This document shows positions 29,722 through 39,813 of a stretch of DNA of 64,000 bases, in pieces. The stretch spans positions 3,184,199 through 3,248,198 of the forward strand of contig NZ_CP025999.1 of the NCBI RefSeq assembly GCF_003086695.1, read 5' to 3'. Positions within the stretch are counted from its first letter, which is position 1. The number at the start of each line of letters is the position of its first letter. This DNA is from Stenotrophomonas sp. SAU14A_NAIMI4_8 (GTDB lineage Bacteria; Pseudomonadota; Gammaproteobacteria; Xanthomonadales; Xanthomonadaceae). The position numbers and the translations under genes are program-made. A model generated the notes under the pieces. It had not been told where the DNA came from. It saw nothing but the letters and a program-made list of their open reading frames with translations, and did not search any database.

Positions 29722-29904
29722 ATGTCCCAAGGTGATAAATCTGCGTACACCGACAAGCAGAAGCGCCAGGCCGCGCACATCGAAGAAAGCGAACGCGAGC
29801 GTGGCGCCAGCAAGAGCACGGCCGAGCGCATTGCCTGGGCCACCGTGAACAAGCAGGACGGCGGTGGCAAGCGAAGTGGCAGTGGGCGCAAGGACCACCG
29901 CTAG
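29722..29904 (+). CDS. Small hydrophilic basic protein
   Basis: A 60-aa protein, MSQGDKSAYTDKQKRQAAHIEESERERG...AERIAWATVNKQDGGGKRSGSGRKDHR. The YTDKQKRQAxHI, RIAWATVNKxxGGGKxSGSG pattern is found in small proteins often labelled plasmid stabilization protein, a label without clear experimental basis. A strong ribosome site (GGAGAAACGAC) precedes the ATG. It probably shares a transcript with katE, suggesting expression in stationary or oxidative stress; the role is unknown. Confidence 0.75.
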   Translation: MSQGDKSAYTDKQKRQAAHIEESERERGASKSTAERIAWATVNKQDGGGKRSGSGRKDHR

Positions 29905-29915
29905 CGGACGGCGCG

Positions 29916-30635
29916 TCAGCCCGGCAGGGCCTTCACCCAACTGGACACCACGGTGGCGGCCGCGTCGGTGCGCGCCTGCAGCAGCAGGTGCGGCCCTTCC
30001 AGGGTGACATGCCGGGCGTCCGGCAGCAGCGCCTGCAGTTCGGCCACGCTTGGCGGCCACAGCAGGCGATCCTGGCGGGCCTGCAGGCACAACGTGGGCA
30101 CCGCGATGCGCGGCAGCGCCTGGCGCGCATCCACGCGCAGGGTGGCGGCAGCACGCTGGCGCAGCGTGGCTGCTGGCACCTGGGCCAGCGCCAGGCGCAG
30201 CTCACGCACGGTCTGCCGGCTGCGCCAGCGCCCCAACAAGAGCCGCGACAGCAGCAGCAACGGTGGCATCGGCCACGCCGGCAGTGGCCAGGCGGGCGCG
30301 AGCAACGCTGCACCGGCAGCCGGAACCGGCAACGGGCGGCGCGCGAAGGTGGTGCACAGTGCCAGTCCGCGCAGCGCGGGCGGCGCCTCCGCCGCCAACT
30401 GCATGGCCAACGGGCCGGCGAAGGATTCACCCAGCAGCACGAACGGCTGGCTGGGCAGCTGCGGGCGCAGCAGCTGCAGCAGGCTGGCGTAGTCCTGCGG
30501 GCCGTTGCTGGGCAGGGCCAGCGCGCGGGTGGGCACACCGTGCGCGCGGACGGCGGCCAGGAACGCGACCGACAGGTGGCCGGTGCCATCCAGCCCCGGC
30601 AACATCACCAGGCAGGGCGGCACCAGGCCGGTCAA
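29916..30635 (-). CDS. Alpha/beta hydrolase
   Basis: An alpha/beta-hydrolase-fold protein of about 239 aa. The N-terminal strand-turn PPCLVMLPGLDGTGHLS and the nucleophile elbow LLGESFAGPLAM (G-E-S-F-A, catalytic Ser) are clear. The acid and His are likely in LCLQARQDRLLWP (Asp) and LEGPHLLLQA (His). The substrate is unknown. The start is uncertain: TTG 30635 overlaps the upstream stop (TTGA), suggesting coupling; GTG 30623 and ATG 30605 are alternatives, the last just before the first strand. Confidence 0.8.
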   Translation of the reverse strand: MTGLVPPCLVMLPGLDGTGHLSVAFLAAVRAHGVPTRALALPSNGPQDYASLLQLLRPQLPSQPFVLLGESFAGPLAMQLAAEAPPALRGLALCTTFARRPLPVPAAGAALLAPAWPLPAWPMPPLLLLSRLLLGRWRSRQTVRELRLALAQVPAATLRQRAAATLRVDARQALPRIAVPTLCLQARQDRLLWPPSVAELQALLPDARHVTLEGPHLLLQARTDAAATVVSSWVKALPG

Positions 30636-31435
30636 CGTGGCGCCCCCGGCGCGGGTGCGGCCGGCGCCGGCGTGCGCACCGCGACCGGCAGCGCCTGCAG
30701 CTTGCGCACGGCGGCGATCGGAATCGCTTCGGCACGCCGCTGCTGTGGCCACCAGACGAACAGGAAGGCGCTGCTGGAACCGAGCAGACGCGCGGTGCCC
30801 GGCAACGGTGCCGCATCGCCATTGAGCTGCAGCTGCACGACTTCGCCGCGCCCGTGGTTGCGGATCTGCTCGCCGCGCACCATCACATAGTTCGCTGCGC
30901 CGACGGCCATGAACGCTGCCACGGCCAGGGTCATCGCGGTGAGTGCGCGCAGCCGCAGCCCATCCCAACTGGTCAGCACCGAGCGCGACAGCACCACCCG
31001 CCACAGCATGCTGCGCTGGCGCAGCGTCTGCAGCTTGGCCGCGTTGCGCGCGCGCAGGGTGTCGGGCCAGCTGACCAGCAGCACCAGCAACACGCCCAGC
31101 AGCAGCAACAGCACGTAAGCGGGGTCGCGCATGCCGGCCACCAGGAAGTCGCTGGGCTGCATGTAATCCAGGATCGACAGTTCAAAGCCCTGGTAGAACC
31201 AGAAACTGCACCACAGGCCCAGCAGTGACACCAGCAGATAGGCCACGGTGAACAGCAGCGCCGGTTCGCGGCGCATGCGCCGCAGGGCCCGCATCACCAG
31301 GGAATCATCGTCGCCACGGGTCAGCGGCAGCATCGACCAGTCGGTCGGTGGCTCCCGCGCGGCAACGGCTACGACCTCGATATCCTGCAGCCGCGGCACA
31401 TCGCCATAGGCCGGTTCCGGTTCCCTGCTGTCCAT
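30632..31435 (-). CDS. Membrane protein of unknown function
   Basis: A 267-aa protein with a cytoplasmic-looking N-terminal part (about 1-60, many charged residues) and three or four membrane segments: LLFTVAYLLVSLLGLWCSFWFY, YVLLLLLGVLLVLLVSW and LTAMTLAVAAFMAVGAANYVMV. A soluble C-terminal part (VRGEQIRNHGRGEVVQLQLNG..., SSAFLFVWWPQQRRAEAIPIAAVRKLQAL) follows and ends in an Ala-Pro tail. No family is recognised. The start at 31435 follows AAGGGGGATCGGGC. It overlaps the hydrolase gene, so the two are probably one operon. Confidence 0.75.
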   Translation of the reverse strand: MDSREPEPAYGDVPRLQDIEVVAVAAREPPTDWSMLPLTRGDDDSLVMRALRRMRREPALLFTVAYLLVSLLGLWCSFWFYQGFELSILDYMQPSDFLVAGMRDPAYVLLLLLGVLLVLLVSWPDTLRARNAAKLQTLRQRSMLWRVVLSRSVLTSWDGLRLRALTAMTLAVAAFMAVGAANYVMVRGEQIRNHGRGEVVQLQLNGDAAPLPGTARLLGSSSAFLFVWWPQQRRAEAIPIAAVRKLQALPVAVRTPAPAAPAPGAPR

Positions 31436-31483
31436 GCCCGATCCCCCTTTGCCCCCGAGCATCGCCGAAAACGGCGCCCGGCG

Positions 31484-31600
31484 GTAGAGTCGAGCTTGCT
31501 CGACTGCCTGCGTGGGTAGATCAAGAGCAGTCGAGCAAGCTCGACTCTACGTTCTTGACCGCCGCAGTCCCGGTAGCGTCGAGCAAGCTCGACGCTACCG
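31484..31600. repeat. Three SMAG palindromes
   Basis: GTAGAGTCGAGC-type at 31484-31506 (plus) and 31527-31550 (minus), forming an inverted pair, and a perfect 30-base palindrome at 31571-31600 that has a GTAG at both ends. The cluster lies between the chemoreceptor stop and the membrane-protein start. Confidence 0.85.
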
Positions 31601-31611
31601 GGGGCGGCCGG

Positions 31612-33738
31612 TCAGGCTGCGCGCGCCACCGTGGCGCGGGCAGCGGTGCCCTGCTCCAGCTGGAACACCGCCACCGACGTGGCCAGCGCCTCGGCCTGCT
31701 CTTCCAGCGCCCGGCTGGCTGCGGTGGCTTCTTCCACCAGCGCCGCGTTCTGCTGGGTCACCTGGTCCATCTGCACCACCACCTGGTTGACCTGCTCGAT
31801 GCCGGCCGCCTGTTCCTTGCTGGCCGCGGCAATATCGCTCATCAGCTGGTTGGTGCGTGCGCTGGCCTGGGCAAGGCGGGCAATGGCGGCCTGCGACTCC
31901 ACCGTCACGTCCAGGCCGCTGCGTACCTTGGCCGCCGAATCGTCGATCAGCTCCTTGATCTCCTTGGCGGCCACGCCGGCACGCTGGGCCAGGGTGCGCA
32001 CTTCACTGGCCACCACGGCAAAGCCACGCCCCTGCTCGCCGGCACGCGCCGCTTCCACGGCGGCATTGAGCGCCAGGATATTGGTCTGGAACGCGATGCC
32101 GTCGATGGTGGCGGAGATTTCCGAGATGCGTGCCGAGGACTGGTCGATCTCCCCCATCACCGTTGCCATCTGCGCCATGGCCTGTTCGGTCGCACGCACT
32201 GCGGCACCGGCCGCGTGCGCTTCGCTGTCGGCCTGGCGGGCCAGCTCGGCATTCTGGCGCACGGTCGAGGTCAGTTCTTCCATCGACGCGGCGGCTTCTT
32301 CCAGATTCGCTGCCTGCTGTTCGGTACGGCGCGACAGGTCACTGTTGCCGGCGGCCAGTTCCTGCGCCGCGTTGTTGATGCTGCCGGCGGCATCCTGGAT
32401 GCCACGCACGATGCCGGTCAGCTGCGCAGTGGTGGTGTTGGCATCGTCGCGCATGCGCGCGAACACGCCCTGGTACTGGCCGTCCATGCGCGCGGTCAGG
32501 TCGCCCTGGGCAATGGCCTGCAGCACGTCGGACACGTCGGAAATACTGGACTGCGAGCTGGCCATCATCGCGTTCAGATGCTCGACCATGGCCTGGTACT
32601 GGAACTGGAACGCGGCGGCATCGCCACGCACGCTGAAATCGCCGGCGCCCGCTGCACGGGCCAGGCCGTCGATCTGCGCACTGATGGCCATCAGGCTCTG
32701 CTTCACCGCCGCCAGGGTGCGGGTGAATTCGCCCTTCTCGCCCGGGTACTGCGGCAGGTCGCGGCTGAGATCGCCGATCGCGTAGCGCTGCATGACCTCG
32801 GCCATCAGCAGTTCCACCTGCACGTGCGATTCCACCAGCGTGTTGGTGGCCTGCACCATGCGGCCGAAGTCGCCGGGGAAGGCGCTGGCATCCATGCGGT
32901 AACGGATCGCGCCAGCCTCATGCTGCTCGGCCATCTGCAGCTGCGCGCCGATGGCGGCCTGCACGCTCTGCCGCACGCTGGCCATGGCCTCGCCCAGCTG
33001 GGTCAGCTCATCGCGGCCACCCAGGCGGAATTCCTGGTCCAGTTCGCCCTTGGACAGGCGCTGGGCCAACTGCACGGCACGCGCCAGCGGCGCGGTCATG
33101 CTGCGACCGATCATCACCGAGGCCGCAATGCCGACCAGCAGCGCAACGCCGCCCAGCACCAACAACTGCAGCAGGCTGCGCTCGCCCAGGCGGATGGCTT
33201 CGGCGGCCGCTTCGCGGCTTTCCTTTTCCTCGTAGGCCACGCCATCGGCCAGGGCCTGGTTCCAGCCATTGGCTGCTTCCTGCACCGGACCCAGGGTCAG
33301 GGCTACCGCGCCGGGGAAATCGCCCTGCGACATCAGCTCGCTGGTCTGCTTGTTGAGGGGCCGTGCGATGGCGCGCTTTGCCGCGATGGCCTCGCCAATC
33401 GCCTTGCCGTCGGCATCACCGGGCAGCGCCTGGTAGCGGGTCCAGCTGGTTTCGTAGCGCTTGACCAGGTCGGCAATGCGCTGCTCGTCGGCCTCGCGGG
33501 CGTCGCCCTGGCGGATCAGCATCTCGCGGCGCACGACCATCATCTGGTTGTTGGCGTCCAGCATTTCTGACAGCAGCCGCACCTTGGCCACGCTTACGTC
33601 CACAACCTGCTGCATGGCGTGCTTCTGCACGGCAGTGGCGGTGGCACCGGTAGCGACCACGGCCGCGACCAGCAGCAACAGCAGGCCAAAGCCAAGGCCA
33701 AGACGCCAGGCAACCCTGACGTTCCTCAAGTAGTTCAT
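31612..33738 (-). CDS. Methyl-accepting chemotaxis protein
   Basis: Chemoreceptor, 708 aa. A first membrane segment (about 12-35) and a periplasmic helical sensor of about 150 residues (4-helix-bundle type, [23 protein letters not shown]...) come first. A second membrane segment ([23 protein letters not shown]), HAMP and a long linker follow, then the signalling tip [51 protein letters not shown], which contacts CheA/CheW. Methylation-type EQ pairs flank it. No CheR-binding pentapeptide ends the protein. The start is ATG 33738; TTG 33750 is possible. No chemotaxis kinase is adjacent. Confidence 0.93.
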   Translation of the reverse strand: MNYLRNVRVAWRLGLGFGLLLLLVAAVVATGATATAVQKHAMQQVVDVSVAKVRLLSEMLDANNQMMVVRREMLIRQGDAREADEQRIADLVKRYETSWTRYQALPGDADGKAIGEAIAAKRAIARPLNKQTSELMSQGDFPGAVALTLGPVQEAANGWNQALADGVAYEEKESREAAAEAIRLGERSLLQLLVLGGVALLVGIAASVMIGRSMTAPLARAVQLAQRLSKGELDQEFRLGGRDELTQLGEAMASVRQSVQAAIGAQLQMAEQHEAGAIRYRMDASAFPGDFGRMVQATNTLVESHVQVELLMAEVMQRYAIGDLSRDLPQYPGEKGEFTRTLAAVKQSLMAISAQIDGLARAAGAGDFSVRGDAAAFQFQYQAMVEHLNAMMASSQSSISDVSDVLQAIAQGDLTARMDGQYQGVFARMRDDANTTTAQLTGIVRGIQDAAGSINNAAQELAAGNSDLSRRTEQQAANLEEAAASMEELTSTVRQNAELARQADSEAHAAGAAVRATEQAMAQMATVMGEIDQSSARISEISATIDGIAFQTNILALNAAVEAARAGEQGRGFAVVASEVRTLAQRAGVAAKEIKELIDDSAAKVRSGLDVTVESQAAIARLAQASARTNQLMSDIAAASKEQAAGIEQVNQVVVQMDQVTQQNAALVEEATAASRALEEQAEALATSVAVFQLEQGTAARATVARAA

Positions 33739-33851
33739 CGATGCATCCAAAGACGTGGGGGGGTCCGACCTTATCGGCCTGCCCTCACGCCGCCTTGACG
33801 CACGCAGTGTGAACGCTTCCGGTGCCGTTCACGTTGTGGGGCCGGCCCACC

Positions 33852-34211
33852 TCAGCCAGCGCTGGGCTGCAGCGGGCAGGCACTGGCCAGGCGGCCGGCC
33901 AGGTCATCGCGCAGCGCGCTCAGGGCATGGATGCGCGCATCGATGTCGGCCAGCTTCTGCTGCAGGGCGATGGCCAGCAGTGCGCCGGCGTCCTCCTGCT
34001 GCCACAGGGTGGGCAGGCGCTGGCCAATCTCGGCCAGGGTGAAGCCCAGCTGCTGTGCGGTGCGGATGTAGTGCACCAGCATCGCCGTTTCCGGCGGGTA
34101 GTCGCGGTAGCCGTTGCCCAGCCGGCGGGCGCCGATCAGGCCCTGCTTCTCGTAGAAGCGCAGTGCTTCGCGGGACAGCCCGCAGGCCTGGGCCAGTTCA
34201 CCGATGCGCAT
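33852..34211 (-). CDS. MerR family transcriptional regulator
   Basis: A 119-aa MerR-type regulator: winged helix MRIGELAQACGLSREALRFYEKQGLIGARRLGNGYRDYPPETA, then the antiparallel coiled coil LHYIRTAQQLGFTLAEIGQRLPTLW...LADIDARIHALSALRDDLAGRLAS. Only two cysteines are present (C10 and one near the C-terminus), so it does not look like a classic metal sensor. It is divergent from a small membrane protein, and the gap holds a palindrome of the MerR operator type, so autoregulation and control of that gene are likely. Confidence 0.88.
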   Translation of the reverse strand: MRIGELAQACGLSREALRFYEKQGLIGARRLGNGYRDYPPETAMLVHYIRTAQQLGFTLAEIGQRLPTLWQQEDAGALLAIALQQKLADIDARIHALSALRDDLAGRLASACPLQPSAG

Positions 34212-34227
34212 GGATGCTCCAACAAAG

Positions 34228-34260
34228 CTTGACCTTGAAGTTTACTTCAGGCCTGACAGT
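34228..34260 (+). promoter_or_regulatory. MerR-type promoter/operator
   Basis: CTTGAC (34228-34233) is followed by a dyad CCTTGAAGT-T-TACTTCAGG (34233-34251). The dyad fills a long spacer before a weak -10 (around 34253-34259), as in MerR-controlled promoters where a 19-20 base spacer is distorted by the regulator. It points to the gene starting at 34289. Confidence 0.65.
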
Positions 34261-34288
34261 GGGCGCTCTTTCAGCGAACGAGTGCTCC

Positions 34289-34708
34289 ATGCAGCTCCCC
34301 TCCTATCTGCGTATCGTCCGTGCCAGCGCCGCCTACGACCTGCTGGTCACCCTGCCCTTCGCCCTGCCCTGGGGCTTCGCCGCCGTGCACGCGGCCATGG
34401 CCGCGCTGGCCGCCGCCTGGTCGCTGCCCGGCGCGGTGCCCGCGCTGGACCCGCTGCACATGCTGCTGGCCAACCTGCTGGGATCGGTGGTGGTGGTGTG
34501 GTCACTGGCGCGCTGGTGGTCCCCCAGCGTGCTGATGGGACGCCTGGATGCCGTTGCCCGCGGCTTGTTTGCTGTCTGGCAGGTGTACGCCGTGGTACAC
34601 GGGGCCAGCAGCATCGTGCTGCTGTTCACCGCGGCCGAAGTGGCGTTCGGCGTACTGCAGCTGCAACGGATTGCGCGGCCTGCGGTCGAGAAGGCAGACA
34701 CGCCCTGA
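34289..34708 (+). CDS. Small membrane protein, probable MerR target
   Basis: A 139-aa protein with four predicted membrane segments (YDLLVTLPFALPWGFAAVHAAMAAL, LLANLLGSVVVVWSLARWW, GLFAVWQVYAVVHG, IVLLFTAAEVAFGVLQL). No family is recognised. ATG 34289 is used because the operator lies just upstream; longer open frames would run through it. Divergent pairing with a MerR regulator suggests induction by that regulator's ligand. Confidence 0.7.
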   Translation: MQLPSYLRIVRASAAYDLLVTLPFALPWGFAAVHAAMAALAAAWSLPGAVPALDPLHMLLANLLGSVVVVWSLARWWSPSVLMGRLDAVARGLFAVWQVYAVVHGASSIVLLFTAAEVAFGVLQLQRIARPAVEKADTP

Positions 34709-34799
34709 CCGTCCCGCTTCACAGACCCAAGGCGGCGCGTTCACGCAGGCTGGCCGCGGGGCACAGGCATGGTGCATGCGTACCCCGCAGGAGCTTTCC

Positions 34800-35756
34800 A
34801 TGCTTTCACCCCGTGTAGCCGTCCTTGCGCTTTCGCTGTTGGCCAGCCCTGTGTTCGCGCAGGCGCCGCCCGCCGGCCTGCCCGCCCCCATTGCCGAGCA
34901 GGCCGGCCCGGACACCGCACTGCGATCGCCGCTGCACGCACAGGTACTGCTGGACCGCGCCAATTTTTCGCCCGGCCAGATCGATGGCGAAGTGGGCAGC
35001 AACCAGCGCCGCGCGGTGTCGGGCTTCCAGGCCGCGCACGGGCTGACAGTGACCGGTGAACTGGACGATGCCACCTGGAAGGCGCTGCAGGCCGATGCCA
35101 CCGCGCCACTGGCCAGCTACACGCTGACGGAAGAAGACGTGGCCGGGCCGTTCCAGCCGGTACCGAAGACACCTGCTGCGCAGGCCAAGCTGAAAGCCCT
35201 GGGCTACGCCAGCGGGGAAGAAGCGCTGGGCGAGCGCTTCCACGCCTCACCCGAGCTGCTGAAAGCGCTGAACCCCGGCGTGGACCTGGGCAAGGCCGGC
35301 AGTCGCATCCAGGTACCCAACATCGCCCCAGCGCCGCTGGCAAAAGCGGCCAAGGTGCTGATCGACAAATCCGATTCCACCCTGCAGCTGCTGGATGCGC
35401 AGGGCAAGGTGATCGCGCAGGTGCCGGTGTCCTCCGGCAGCGAGCACGATCCGCTGCCGATCGGCGAATGGAAGATCCTCGGCGTGTTCCGCGACCCGCC
35501 GTTCCACTACAACCCGAAGCTGTTCTGGGATGCCCGCAAGGGCGACAAGAAGGCGACGCTGCCGCCGGGCCCGAACAATCCGGTTGGCCGGGTCTGGATC
35601 GATCTGTCCAAGCCGCATTACGGCCTGCACGGCACCCCCGAACCCGGCCACGTGGGCAAGACCGAATCGCATGGCTGCGTGCGCATGACCAACTGGGATG
35701 CGCTGCGCGTGGCCGATGCGGTGGACGAATCGGTGCCCGTGGTGATGCAGGAGTGA
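34800..35756 (+). CDS. L,D-transpeptidase (YkuD) with peptidoglycan-binding domain
   Basis: Exported cell-wall enzyme, 318 aa. Signal peptide 1-20 (MLSPRVAVLALSLLASPVFAQ), a peptidoglycan-binding type 1 domain (about 40-95, LLDRANFSPGQIDGEVGSNQRRAVSGFQAAHGL), a LysM-like stretch (LGERFHASPELLKALNPGVD), and the YkuD catalytic domain ending HGTPEPGHVGKTESHGCVRMTNWDA with active-site C293. Such enzymes form 3-3 cross-links or attach proteins to peptidoglycan. AGGAGCTTTCC precedes ATG 34800. An M23 peptidase gene follows after four bases, so the two are co-transcribed. Confidence 0.92.
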   Translation: MLSPRVAVLALSLLASPVFAQAPPAGLPAPIAEQAGPDTALRSPLHAQVLLDRANFSPGQIDGEVGSNQRRAVSGFQAAHGLTVTGELDDATWKALQADATAPLASYTLTEEDVAGPFQPVPKTPAAQAKLKALGYASGEEALGERFHASPELLKALNPGVDLGKAGSRIQVPNIAPAPLAKAAKVLIDKSDSTLQLLDAQGKVIAQVPVSSGSEHDPLPIGEWKILGVFRDPPFHYNPKLFWDARKGDKKATLPPGPNNPVGRVWIDLSKPHYGLHGTPEPGHVGKTESHGCVRMTNWDALRVADAVDESVPVVMQE

Positions 35757-35760
35757 TGCC

Positions 35761-36393
35761 ATGCGGCTGTCGCAGCTGATCGTGCTGGGAGTGGTGCTCG
35801 GTCTGGGGCTGGGCTGGTGGCTGCGGCGTGAGGCTGGGCCTGCACCTGCGTCGACGCCAGCGCAGGCCGTGGTGCAGGCCGCGCCCGCGGTGTTGGCTGA
35901 GCCCGAGCCGGCCACTGCGCCGGCGCCCTCGCCTGCCGTGGCGCCAACCGCTGGCGCCGCCGCTGCGCAACCGATCGGCCTGCTGCTGCCGGTGCAGGGC
36001 GTGCTGCGCGCGCAGTTGCGTGACACCTTCACCGATGCGCGCAGCGAAGGACGCGTGCACGATGCCATCGACATCATGGCGCCGGCCGGCACGCCGGTAC
36101 TGGCGGTGGCCGACGGTACAGTGGAAAAGCTGTTCGACAGCGAGCGCGGTGGCTTGACCGTCTACCAGTTCGAACCCAGCGGGCAATGGTGCTACTACTA
36201 CGCGCACCTGCAGCGCTACGCCGACGGCCTGGCGGAAAAACAGGCGATCAAGCGCGGCGATGTGATCGGTTATGTGGGCAGCACCGGCAATGCCAGCGCC
36301 GATGCCCCACACCTGCATTTCGAGGTGCATGTGCTGGGGCCGGAGAAGCAGTGGTGGAAGGGTGAATCGATCAACCCGTATCCATTGTTCTAA
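35761..36393 (+). CDS. M23 family metallopeptidase
   Basis: A 210-aa membrane-anchored or exported peptidase: one N-terminal hydrophobic segment (LSQLIVLGVVLGLGLGWWL), an Ala-Pro-rich linker to about residue 75, and a LytM/M23 domain. The metal motifs are VHDAIDIMAPAG (His and Asp ligands), WCYYYAHLQRY and HLHFEVHVLG, so it should be catalytically active on peptidoglycan peptide bridges. It pairs with the L,D-transpeptidase just upstream as a wall-remodelling unit. Its stop overlaps the convergent HEPN gene stop. Confidence 0.9.
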   Translation: MRLSQLIVLGVVLGLGLGWWLRREAGPAPASTPAQAVVQAAPAVLAEPEPATAPAPSPAVAPTAGAAAAQPIGLLLPVQGVLRAQLRDTFTDARSEGRVHDAIDIMAPAGTPVLAVADGTVEKLFDSERGGLTVYQFEPSGQWCYYYAHLQRYADGLAEKQAIKRGDVIGYVGSTGNASADAPHLHFEVHVLGPEKQWWKGESINPYPLF

Positions 36394-36797
36394 ATCCCAG
36401 AAGCAACCCGCACCGCCTCGCACGCGGCAATCAGGTCTTCCACCAGGCGACCACTGACATCCAGCTCGCCCTCGTACTCGGCCAGGTTGCGCTGCTGGTG
36501 GCACTTGTCCAGTACGCGCCAGACCTCCGGGCCAACGCCCAAGGTGTGCTTCAGTGACTGGAACACGATGTAGCGGTTGCTTGGCCGGTAGCCCTGCCCG
36601 CGCAGTGCCGCCAGGCTCAGCGCGTGGGCCGCGTTGTAGGCCAGGTCGAAGCGGCTTTCCAGCGAAAGCGTGGCGTTGCGTGCATCGCGCAGGCGCGCCA
36701 GGCCGGAACGCTGCAGTCCCTCGATCTCGCGCGCGTCCGGCGGCTCCAGCGCAAGCGGCTTACCCGGCCCCACCAGGTTCTGCAAAGGCGAGGTCAT
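36390..36797 (-). CDS. HEPN-like partner of a nucleotidyltransferase
   Basis: A 135-aa all-helical protein paired with a MNT-type nucleotidyltransferase. In related pairs (HepT/MntA) the HEPN protein is an RNase toxin that MntA neutralises by adding AMP. Helical segments include LESRFDLAYNAAHALSLAALRGQGYRP and VWRVLDKCHQQRNLAEYEGELD. The latter contains R and N of the active region, but the canonical R-X4-6-H is not clear, so RNase activity is doubtful. An excellent ribosome site (TGGAGGAAAGG) precedes ATG 36797. It overlaps the nucleotidyltransferase gene by 38 bases and the M23 gene, tail to tail, by three. Confidence 0.7.
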   Translation of the reverse strand: MTSPLQNLVGPGKPLALEPPDAREIEGLQRSGLARLRDARNATLSLESRFDLAYNAAHALSLAALRGQGYRPSNRYIVFQSLKHTLGVGPEVWRVLDKCHQQRNLAEYEGELDVSGRLVEDLIAACEAVRVASGI

Positions 36798-37404
36798 CCT
36801 TTCCTCCAATCACCCACAGCTTGGGTTGTTCCAGCACCCGCTGCAGGAAGGCATTGCCTTTGCGCAGGCGCTCGCTCAGTTCGTCGTGCGTGTACAGCGT
36901 CGGATTCACGGGCCGCCCCAGGTGGGCCTCCAGCGGGTCCAGCGCGGCCATCAGCTCAGCATAGCCCAAGGTATTGGACACCAGCAGCAGATCGATGTCG
37001 CTGTGCGCGGTGTCGCTGCGCTTGGCCACCGATCCGTACACGAATGCACAGGTGATCTGGTCCTGCAGCGGCTGCAATGCATCGCGCAGCGGACCGGCCA
37101 GGCCCACGGTCTTGTGCACCAGCGACACCAGTTCGGCGTAGATGGGCGACTGCGCGTTGGCCCGGTAGCGCTTCTGGTTGCCCACCTTGCGTTGGTTCAC
37201 CAGACCGCTGGCGACCAGCTTGGCCACTTCGCGCTGCACGGCGCCCGAGCCGGCGCCACTGCCGCTGATCAGTTCGGAAATGCTGAAATCGCTGCGGTCC
37301 TGACCGAACAGCAGGGCCAGCACCCGTTGCTGGGTCTGGGTGAACAGCGCGTCGGCCAACCCGATGGGGCCGGATGAAGAGGCAGTGGCGGCGGATATAC
37401 CCAT
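36760..37404 (-). CDS. Nucleotidyltransferase with N-terminal winged helix (MNT antitoxin-like)
   Basis: A 214-aa protein. An N-terminal winged helix (FTQTQQRVLALLFGQDRSDFSISELISGSGAGSGAVQREVAKLVASGLV) is fused to a minimal nucleotidyltransferase domain with GSVAKRSDTAHSDIDLLLVS, where GS and D-X-D bind the nucleotide and metal. The fusion suggests a DNA-binding self-regulator that modifies its partner (AMPylation in MntA). The start is uncertain: ATGs at 37404, 37413 and 37425 are all in frame, and the first two are separated by the operator-like CCCATATTGGG repeats. 37404 leaves both repeats at or before the start. Confidence 0.75.
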   Translation of the reverse strand: MGISAATASSSGPIGLADALFTQTQQRVLALLFGQDRSDFSISELISGSGAGSGAVQREVAKLVASGLVNQRKVGNQKRYRANAQSPIYAELVSLVHKTVGLAGPLRDALQPLQDQITCAFVYGSVAKRSDTAHSDIDLLLVSNTLGYAELMAALDPLEAHLGRPVNPTLYTHDELSERLRKGNAFLQRVLEQPKLWVIGGKDDLAFAEPGGAG

Positions 37405-37431
37405 ATTGGGCATTATTGTGCCCATATTGGG
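37400..37431. promoter_or_regulatory. Tandem CCCATATTGGG operators
   Basis: Two identical 11-base dyads, CCCATATTGGG, at 37400-37410 and 37421-37431, exactly 21 bases (two helical turns) apart at the start of the nucleotidyltransferase gene. Same-face spacing and location fit an autoregulatory site for the winged-helix domain. Confidence 0.6.
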
Positions 37432-37449
37432 TATTTGGCAAGTGCCTCG

Positions 37450-37470
37450 CCAGGCATGGCCCGGCGCTAC
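37450..37470 (-). repeat. SMAG/REP palindrome
   Basis: Minus-strand GTAGCGCCGGGCCATGCC type, GCCGGGC/GCCCGGC-like palindrome, between the nucleotidyltransferase start and the membrane-protein stop. It overlaps the last codons of the latter. Confidence 0.75.
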
Positions 37471-38126
37471 CGGGCGGATACGCGGCGGCGCCAGCGGCGC
37501 AGGGCGATGCTGGCGATCGCCAGCCCGGCGCCGACGATCAGCAGGCCCAAGGCCAGCGGCTGCCAGAAGAAGAATGGCCATAACCACACGTAATCCAGAT
37601 CGGTCAGCTTCAGCACGTCCATTGGCGGCAACAACTCCACCGAAGCCGCACGTCCAGCCAGCGCCGGCTCGACATCCAGCACGGTCACCCGCAACCAGGA
37701 ACGGCCGCGCGGCAGCGCATCGCCGCGGCCGTAACCGAAGTACGCGTCAAACAGTCCCCCGCCCGCGATGGTTTCCAGCCGGCGCACGACGTCCGTGGTC
37801 GGAGGGCCGGCACGTACGCTGGTGCGGAACTGCGCCTGCTGTGTGGGGGTTTCCACGCTGAACCGCACCGTGGGGTCCAGCGCCGGATCCGCTGCCTCGG
37901 GCAGATAGCGCAGGCGCAGCCGCAGGCGATCATCAATGAAGCGGTAGACCGTCACCTGTGCAGACGCGCCCGGCTGCAAGCGCAGCGGCACCGTCTGCGT
38001 GCGCGACGCGAGATGGTTGGCGACCGCGCCCAGCAGCAGCACAACGCAGGCCAGCCCCCACAGGCTCCACAACACCCACAGGGTGACCCGCGCGACCGTC
38101 TCGCCCTTCACCGTTGTCCTCGTCAT
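37467..38126 (-). CDS. Membrane protein of unknown function
   Basis: A 219-aa protein with one membrane segment at each end (VTLWVLWSLWGLACVVLLLGAVAN and WQPLALGLLIVGAGLAIASIAL). The periplasmic domain of about 130 residues between them is beta-rich (LRLQPGASAQVTVYRFIDDRLRLRLRYL, SWLRVTVLDVEPALAGRAASVELLPP). No family is recognised. It is divergent in transcription from nothing and is followed by repeats. The terminator of purA lies just upstream at 38163. Confidence 0.7.
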   Translation of the reverse strand: MTRTTVKGETVARVTLWVLWSLWGLACVVLLLGAVANHLASRTQTVPLRLQPGASAQVTVYRFIDDRLRLRLRYLPEAADPALDPTVRFSVETPTQQAQFRTSVRAGPPTTDVVRRLETIAGGGLFDAYFGYGRGDALPRGRSWLRVTVLDVEPALAGRAASVELLPPMDVLKLTDLDYVWLWPFFFWQPLALGLLIVGAGLAIASIALRRWRRRVSAR

Positions 38127-38162
38127 TGCGCTACGTCCCTGCAGGCATGGCCCACACAGTAA

Positions 38163-38191
38163 CGAAAAAGCCCCGCTTGCGCGGGGCTTCT
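38163..38191 (-). terminator. purA terminator
   Basis: Read leftwards: GAAGCCCCGC, loop, GCGGGGCTTTTTC. It lies downstream of purA, after a SMAG palindrome at 38203-38225. Confidence 0.88.
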
Positions 38192-38236
38192 CCTTGCAAC
38201 GACGCCGGGCATGGCCCGGCGCTACCGGTCAATCGC

Positions 38237-39691
<1,455 letters not shown>

Positions 39692-39762
39692 TTATCCGGG
39701 TTTCCGGGGTCCGCTGCCACCCTTCCGACGGACGGCTTCACCGGCCGGTCAGGCGCCTGGAA

Positions 39763-39801
39763 GGGGTCGGATCCCTTTCCGCAGGAAAGGGCTCTGACCC
39801 C
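39763..39801. repeat. GGGGTCGGATCC long palindrome
   Basis: GGGGTCGGATCCCTTTCC, short loop, GGAAAGGGCTCTGACCCC. Third member of the family seen at 6992 and 17093. It ends 12 bases before the DUF2065 stop. Confidence 0.7.
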
Positions 39802-39813
39802 GCCCGGCCGCCA

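Noticed and set aside
29722..29904. Plasmid stabilization function for the small protein after katE
   Set aside because: The name in relatives is not backed by a known mechanism, and the context is chromosomal; reported only as a small basic protein.
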